This document shows positions 6,625 to 9,093 of a stretch of 9,093 nucleotides of DNA, piece after piece. The DNA is from an uncultured Arthrobacter sp. (lineage in GTDB: Bacteria; Actinomycetota; Actinomycetes; Actinomycetales; Micrococcaceae): assembly GCA_937873245.1 (NCBI GenBank), contig CALMVY010000325.1, positions 1-9,093 of the forward strand. Reading direction: 5' to 3'. Every line of letters starts with the position of its first letter. Positions within the stretch are counted from its first letter, which is position 1. The notes beneath the pieces are model-generated. The model saw nothing but the letters and a program-made list of their open reading frames with translations, had not been told where the DNA came from and did no database searches. The translations under genes were made by a program, and so were the position numbers.

Positions 6625-7371
6625 ATGACTTATAAGCTGATTCTGCTGCGCCACGGCCACAGCGAATGGAACGCCAAGAACCTGTTCACCGGCTGGGTGG
6701 ACGTTGACCTCAACGACCAGGGCCGGGCCGAAGCGATCCGCGGCGGCGAGCTTCTCGTGGAGCACAACATCCTCCCGGACATCGTCTACACGTCCCTGCT
6801 GAAGCGGGCCATCAACACCGCCAACATGACCCTCGACAAGGCCGACCGCGGCTGGATCCCGGTCAAGCGCGACTGGCGGCTCAACGAGCGCCACTACGGT
6901 GCCCTGCAGGGCAAGGACAAGGCCCAGACCCTCGCCGAATACGGCGAGGAGCAGTTCATGACCTGGCGCCGGTCCTACGACACCCCGCCGCCGCCCCTGG
7001 ACGACAATTCAGAGTTCTCCCAGGCCCATGACCCGCGCTACGCGGACCTCGGCGACGCCCTGCCCCGCACTGAGTGCCTCAAGGATGTCCTGGTCCGACT
7101 GATGCCCTACTGGGAATCGGACATCAAGGAAGACCTCAAGGCCGGCAAAACCGTCCTGGTCACGGCCCACGGCAACTCGCTGCGCGCCCTCGTCAAGCAC
7201 CTCGACGGCATCAGCGACGAAGCCATCGCCGGGCTGAACATTCCCACCGGCATCCCGCTGGTCTACGACCTGGACGAGAACTTCCAGCCGATCAACCCGG
7301 GCGGCACCTACCTCGATCCCGAGGCCGCGGCCGAGGCCATCAAGGCCGTCGCCAACCAGGGCAAGAAGTAG
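6625..7371 (+). CDS. gpmA: 2,3-bisphosphoglycerate-dependent phosphoglycerate mutase
   Basis: This cytosolic glycolytic enzyme interconverts 3- and 2-phosphoglycerate through a phosphohistidine. At 248 residues it has the usual length of the cofactor-dependent family. The catalytic motif LLRHGHSEWN (7-16) contains His10. FTGWVDVDLN (21-30), the substrate-binding Arg61 in SLLKRA, Glu88 in LNERHYGALQGK, and the second catalytic histidine His182 in TAHGNSLRAL all match the family. I start at the ATG at 6625 because the strand MTYKLILLRHG begins there; an in-frame ATG at 6616 overlaps the -10 hexamer. It is divergent from the methyltransferase and convergent with phoU. In mycobacteria gpm1 lies just before senX3-regX3, and the same order is kept here with phoU between. 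Confidence 0.97.
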   Translation: MTYKLILLRHGHSEWNAKNLFTGWVDVDLNDQGRAEAIRGGELLVEHNILPDIVYTSLLKRAINTANMTLDKADRGWIPVKRDWRLNERHYGALQGKDKAQTLAEYGEEQFMTWRRSYDTPPPPLDDNSEFSQAHDPRYADLGDALPRTECLKDVLVRLMPYWESDIKEDLKAGKTVLVTAHGNSLRALVKHLDGISDEAIAGLNIPTGIPLVYDLDENFQPINPGGTYLDPEAAAEAIKAVANQGKK

Positions 7372-7393
7372 CCCGCTTCGCCACACGGAATTA

Positions 7394-7436
7394 ACGACGC
7401 CGGCCGGTCACCCCCAAGGTGACCGGCCGGCGTCGT
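7394..7436. terminator. Perfect 19-bp hairpin between convergent gpmA and phoU
   Basis: The 19 bases 7394-7412 are exactly complementary to 7418-7436, with a CCCAA loop. The stem is very GC-rich (core GCCGGCCGGTCACC). It begins 22 bases after the gpmA stop codon and ends ten bases from the phoU stop codon. There is no U-tract on either side, as is common for actinobacterial terminators. It probably ends both converging transcripts. Confidence 0.85.
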
Positions 7437-7446
7437 ACGCGAAGTG

Positions 7447-8109
7447 CTAGCTGTGTTCGATGCCGTTCGGCTGCCAGGCGCCGGTGACCAGGTAGGTGAC
7501 CTTCTGCGCCACGGAGACGCCGTGGTCCGCGAAGCGCTCGAAGTAGCGGCTGGCCAGTGCGACGTCGACGGTCGTGGCGGGGGATTCTTGCCAGTCGCTG
7601 CGGGCGATCGCCTGGAAGACGCTCAGGTGCAGATCGTTCACGGCGGTGTTGGCCTTCATGATGTCCCGGGCCACTTCAAGGTCCCGGGTTTCCAGCAGTA
7701 CCGTGAGCTTCTCGGCGATCAGCAGGTCATACGCGGCGAAGTTCTTGAAGGTCTCCCGCAGCTGGGCGGGGACCACGGTCGCGGGGTAGCGCAGACGCGC
7801 CAGCTGGGCGAGGTGCCGGGCGAGGTCGCCCATCCGCTCGAGGGAGGCGCTCATCCGGAGGGAGCCCACGATCATCCTCAGATCGCTGGCCACGGGGCCC
7901 TGCAGGGCGAGGATATCGATGGCGCGCTCGTCGAGGCTGTTCTGCAGGAAGTCGATTCGTGCGTCCGCCGCGATGACATCCTCGGCCAGATCGATGTCGG
8001 CGCCGTCGAAGGCAGTCGTGGCTTTCTCGATGGCCTCACTGACCAGCTTCGAGATTTCGACGAGCTGTTCCCCCACTTGGGCGAGCTCTTCCTGAAAAAC
8101 CTTGCGCAC
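7447..8109 (-). CDS. phoU: Phosphate signalling complex protein PhoU
   Basis: PhoU is a cytoplasmic negative modulator that links the phosphate transporter to the sensor kinase and keeps the Pho response off when phosphate is plentiful. This 220-residue protein has the normal length and two PhoU helical-bundle halves. Each carries the metal-binding motif, ERMGD (91-95) and ERFAD (191-195). The N-terminus MRKVFQEELAQVGEQLVEIS is typical. The GTG at 8109-8107 is supported by AAAGGA seven bases upstream. It is divergent from a SenX3-like kinase across about 200 bases that contain Pho-box-like repeats, and convergent with gpmA. No pst transporter genes are visible in this window. Confidence 0.95.
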   Translation of the reverse strand: MRKVFQEELAQVGEQLVEISKLVSEAIEKATTAFDGADIDLAEDVIAADARIDFLQNSLDERAIDILALQGPVASDLRMIVGSLRMSASLERMGDLARHLAQLARLRYPATVVPAQLRETFKNFAAYDLLIAEKLTVLLETRDLEVARDIMKANTAVNDLHLSVFQAIARSDWQESPATTVDVALASRYFERFADHGVSVAQKVTYLVTGAWQPNGIEHS

Positions 8110-8116
8110 GTGTGCG

Positions 8117-8122
8117 TCCTTT
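8117..8122 (-). promoter_or_regulatory. Ribosome binding site of phoU
   Basis: AAAGGA on the minus strand lies seven bases before the GTG start and decides this start. Together with the distant -35 candidate, it indicates that phoU, unlike its divergent neighbour, has a real 5' leader. Confidence 0.7.
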
Positions 8123-8136
8123 CCTCGGAAACATTG

Positions 8137-8157
8137 CCGGCCACCAGAAGTGGCGGG
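8137..8157. repeat. Small imperfect hairpin in the phoU leader
   Basis: CCGGCCAC (8137-8144) and GTGGCGGG (8150-8157) pair at seven of eight positions around CAGAA. In the phoU mRNA it would lie just upstream of the ribosome site, so an influence on translation is conceivable. Nothing else supports a function. Confidence 0.3.
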
Positions 8158-8164
8158 CCCATTT

Positions 8165-8193
8165 CAGTCACCTCTCGGCACTCCAACTGTCAA
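8165..8193 (-). promoter_or_regulatory. Candidate phoU promoter with perfect -35 and poor -10
   Basis: On the minus strand a perfect TTGACA (8193-8188) is followed after 17 bases by TGACTG (8170-8165), a very weak -10. The -35 lies 14 bases downstream of the nearest GTTCACC unit. That is a reasonable position for an activator of the PhoP/RegX3 type to help polymerase at a promoter with a bad -10. The -35 is clear; the -10 assignment is uncertain. Confidence 0.4.
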
Positions 8194-8203
8194 GTGTTCC
8201 AGC

Positions 8204-8247
8204 GTCCGGTGAACTGTTACGCCCCAATAGGTGAACGTTAGCTGAAC
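8204..8247 (-). promoter_or_regulatory. Pho-box-like array of 11-bp direct repeats (putative RegX3/PhoP site)
   Basis: Read on the minus strand, units begin at 8247 (GTTCAGC-TAAC), 8236 (GTTCACC-TATT), 8225 (GGGGCGT-AACA, degenerate) and 8214 (GTTCACC-GGAC), each exactly 11 bases apart. Streptomyces PhoP boxes are built from 11-nt direct repeat units resembling GTTCACC, and RegX3 is the orthologous response regulator partnered with SenX3. The array lies between phoU and the SenX3-like gene, so the system probably controls both genes, including itself. The sequence pattern is plain; the binding protein is inferred. Confidence 0.75.
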
Positions 8248-8295
8248 CGAAGCGCGAATAGGGGGAGATTTCGGTTTCCGACGCGCGCCAGAGCA

Positions 8296-8301
8296 TAAGC
8301 T
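8296..8301 (+). promoter_or_regulatory. -10 hexamer of the senX3-like gene (leaderless promoter)
   Basis: TAAGCT is followed by six bases (GGAGCC) and the GTG at 8308. The GGAG is only two bases from the start codon, too close for a functional Shine-Dalgarno, so leaderless translation is more likely. No good -35 is present, which would fit dependence on an activator bound at the Pho-box array upstream. Confidence 0.55.
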
Positions 8302-8307
8302 GGAGCC

Positions 8308-9093
8308 GTGGATCCAATGCTTATCGGCGTGATCGCCGGCCTGATCGGCCTTTCGCTGGGCGTCTTCGGCGTGCTCGCGTTCCGGGTCAGCGAGGAGCAG
8401 CGCAAGCTGGTGGACGTCGAGTTCGAGGATCCGTCCCTTCCCGAGGGAGCCGCCGAGGTGCTCGCCGCCGTCGGCCGCGCCTTCGTGGTGGTGGACGCGA
8501 TCGACGGCGTCGTCCGGGCCAGCCCCGCTGCTTACGCGTATGGGCTGGTGCGCGGCCACACCCTGGTCCACGAACAGCTGCTGGAGATGACGGCCAAAGT
8601 ACGGCGTGACGGCGTCATCCTCGAACGGCTCCTCGAACTCCCGCGTGGTCCCCTGGGGCAGGGCATCATCGTGGTCCAGGTGCGGGCGGCCGTGATCGCG
8701 GAGGAGTACATCCTCCTGCTTGCCGACGACAGGACCGAGGTCACCCGCACCGAGGAAGTCCGGAACGACTTCGTTGCCAACGTCTCCCATGAGCTGAAGA
8801 CCCCGGTCGGGGCCATCTCGCTGCTGGCAGAGGCGCTGGAGTCCTCTGCGGATGACCCGGAGGCCGTGCGCCGCTTCGCCAAGCGCACCCACAAGGAATC
8901 CGCCCGGCTGGCCGCCCTGGTGCAGGACATCATCGAACTCTCCCGGCTGCAGGGCGCCAACGTCGCGCGGCAGGGGCGGGCAGTGGACATCAACACCGTC
9001 GTCGCCGAGGCGGTGGACCGCTCCCAGCTGCCGGCGGAAAGCAAGTCCATCGAGCTGGTGGTCGGCGGGCATGCGGACGCCAAGGTCTACGGC
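8308..9093 (+). CDS. senX3: SenX3-like phosphate sensor histidine kinase (3' part outside the window)
   Basis: The first 262 residues are present and the frame is still open at the right edge. SenX3 and its regulator RegX3 form the actinobacterial phosphate-starvation two-component system. A single hydrophobic stretch (4-25) anchors the protein. A probable cytoplasmic PAS-type sensing region follows (about 48-140; motifs weak). The dimerisation and phosphoacceptor segment is unmistakable: VRNDFVANVSHELKTPVGAI (151-170) with phosphoacceptor His161, then LLAEALESSADDPEAVRRF and IIELSRLQGA (208-217), close to mycobacterial SenX3. The ATP-binding domain would lie beyond the edge. I chose the GTG at 8308 because of the TAAGCT hexamer; Met4 at 8317 is an alternative. 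A regX3 gene is expected to the right. Confidence 0.92.
   Translation, partial: MDPMLIGVIAGLIGLSLGVFGVLAFRVSEEQRKLVDVEFEDPSLPEGAAEVLAAVGRAFVVVDAIDGVVRASPAAYAYGLVRGHTLVHEQLLEMTAKVRRDGVILERLLELPRGPLGQGIIVVQVRAAVIAEEYILLLADDRTEVTRTEEVRNDFVANVSHELKTPVGAISLLAEALESSADDPEAVRRFAKRTHKESARLAALVQDIIELSRLQGANVARQGRAVDINTVVAEAVDRSQLPAESKSIELVVGGHADAKVYG

Noticed and set aside
7444..8241. A 265-codon plus-strand open frame opposite phoU.
   Set aside because: phoU on the minus strand has both metal-binding motifs, normal length and a ribosome site, so this frame is its shadow.
8164..9072. A 302-codon minus-strand open frame covering the senX3-like gene and the Pho-box region.
   Set aside because: The plus strand encodes the unmistakable H-box and SenX3 sequence, and this frame also runs through the regulatory repeats.

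Overview
The window looks like ordinary chromosome from a high-GC Gram-positive actinobacterium, most likely Arthrobacter or a close relative in the Micrococcaceae. That placement rests on strongly G/C-biased third codon positions, frequent GTG starts, actinobacterial protein variants (a DUF2516 membrane protein, a SenX3-type kinase, a TAP-family lipoprotein hydrolase) and long hairpin terminators without U-tracts. The genus was judged from recognised proteins, not from a search. I see no transposase, phage gene, CRISPR array or other mobile element.

Left part (1-3942). The first 90 bases may hold the start of a gene leaving the window leftwards, but this is weak. A tRNA-Thr(CGT) gene on the minus strand (362-434) has its own promoter upstream and a bidirectional Rho-independent terminator downstream. 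To its right is a three-gene minus-strand operon, tmk - holB - secreted alpha/beta hydrolase. tmk and holB overlap by ATGA, and the hydrolase follows holB after 40 bases. tmk makes dTDP for DNA precursors and holB encodes the delta' clamp-loader subunit; the hydrolase is an exported lipoprotein peptidase-like enzyme.

Middle (3943-6624). Divergent from tmk lies a PLP-dependent trans-sulfuration enzyme (cystathionine gamma-synthase/lyase family), followed by a small three-helix membrane protein of the DUF2516 family. A SAM-dependent methyltransferase of unknown substrate converges on them. Its N-terminus carries five 15-bp tandem repeats.

Right part (6625-9093). The phosphoglycerate mutase gene gpmA converges with phoU across a perfect 19-bp hairpin. 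phoU is divergent from a SenX3-like histidine kinase that runs off the right edge. This is the gpm-senX3-regX3 neighbourhood known from mycobacteria, with phoU between gpm and senX3. Between phoU and senX3 lie 11-bp-spaced GTTCACC-like direct repeats that match a Pho box, so phosphate-responsive control of both genes is likely.

The most general observation is promoter architecture. Six of the nine well-supported protein genes have a TANNNT -10 hexamer ending only 6-7 bases before the start codon, which predicts leaderless mRNAs. Of the other three, the hydrolase and phoU have clear Shine-Dalgarno sites, and holB is coupled to tmk by overlap. I found no convincing new multi-gene system.
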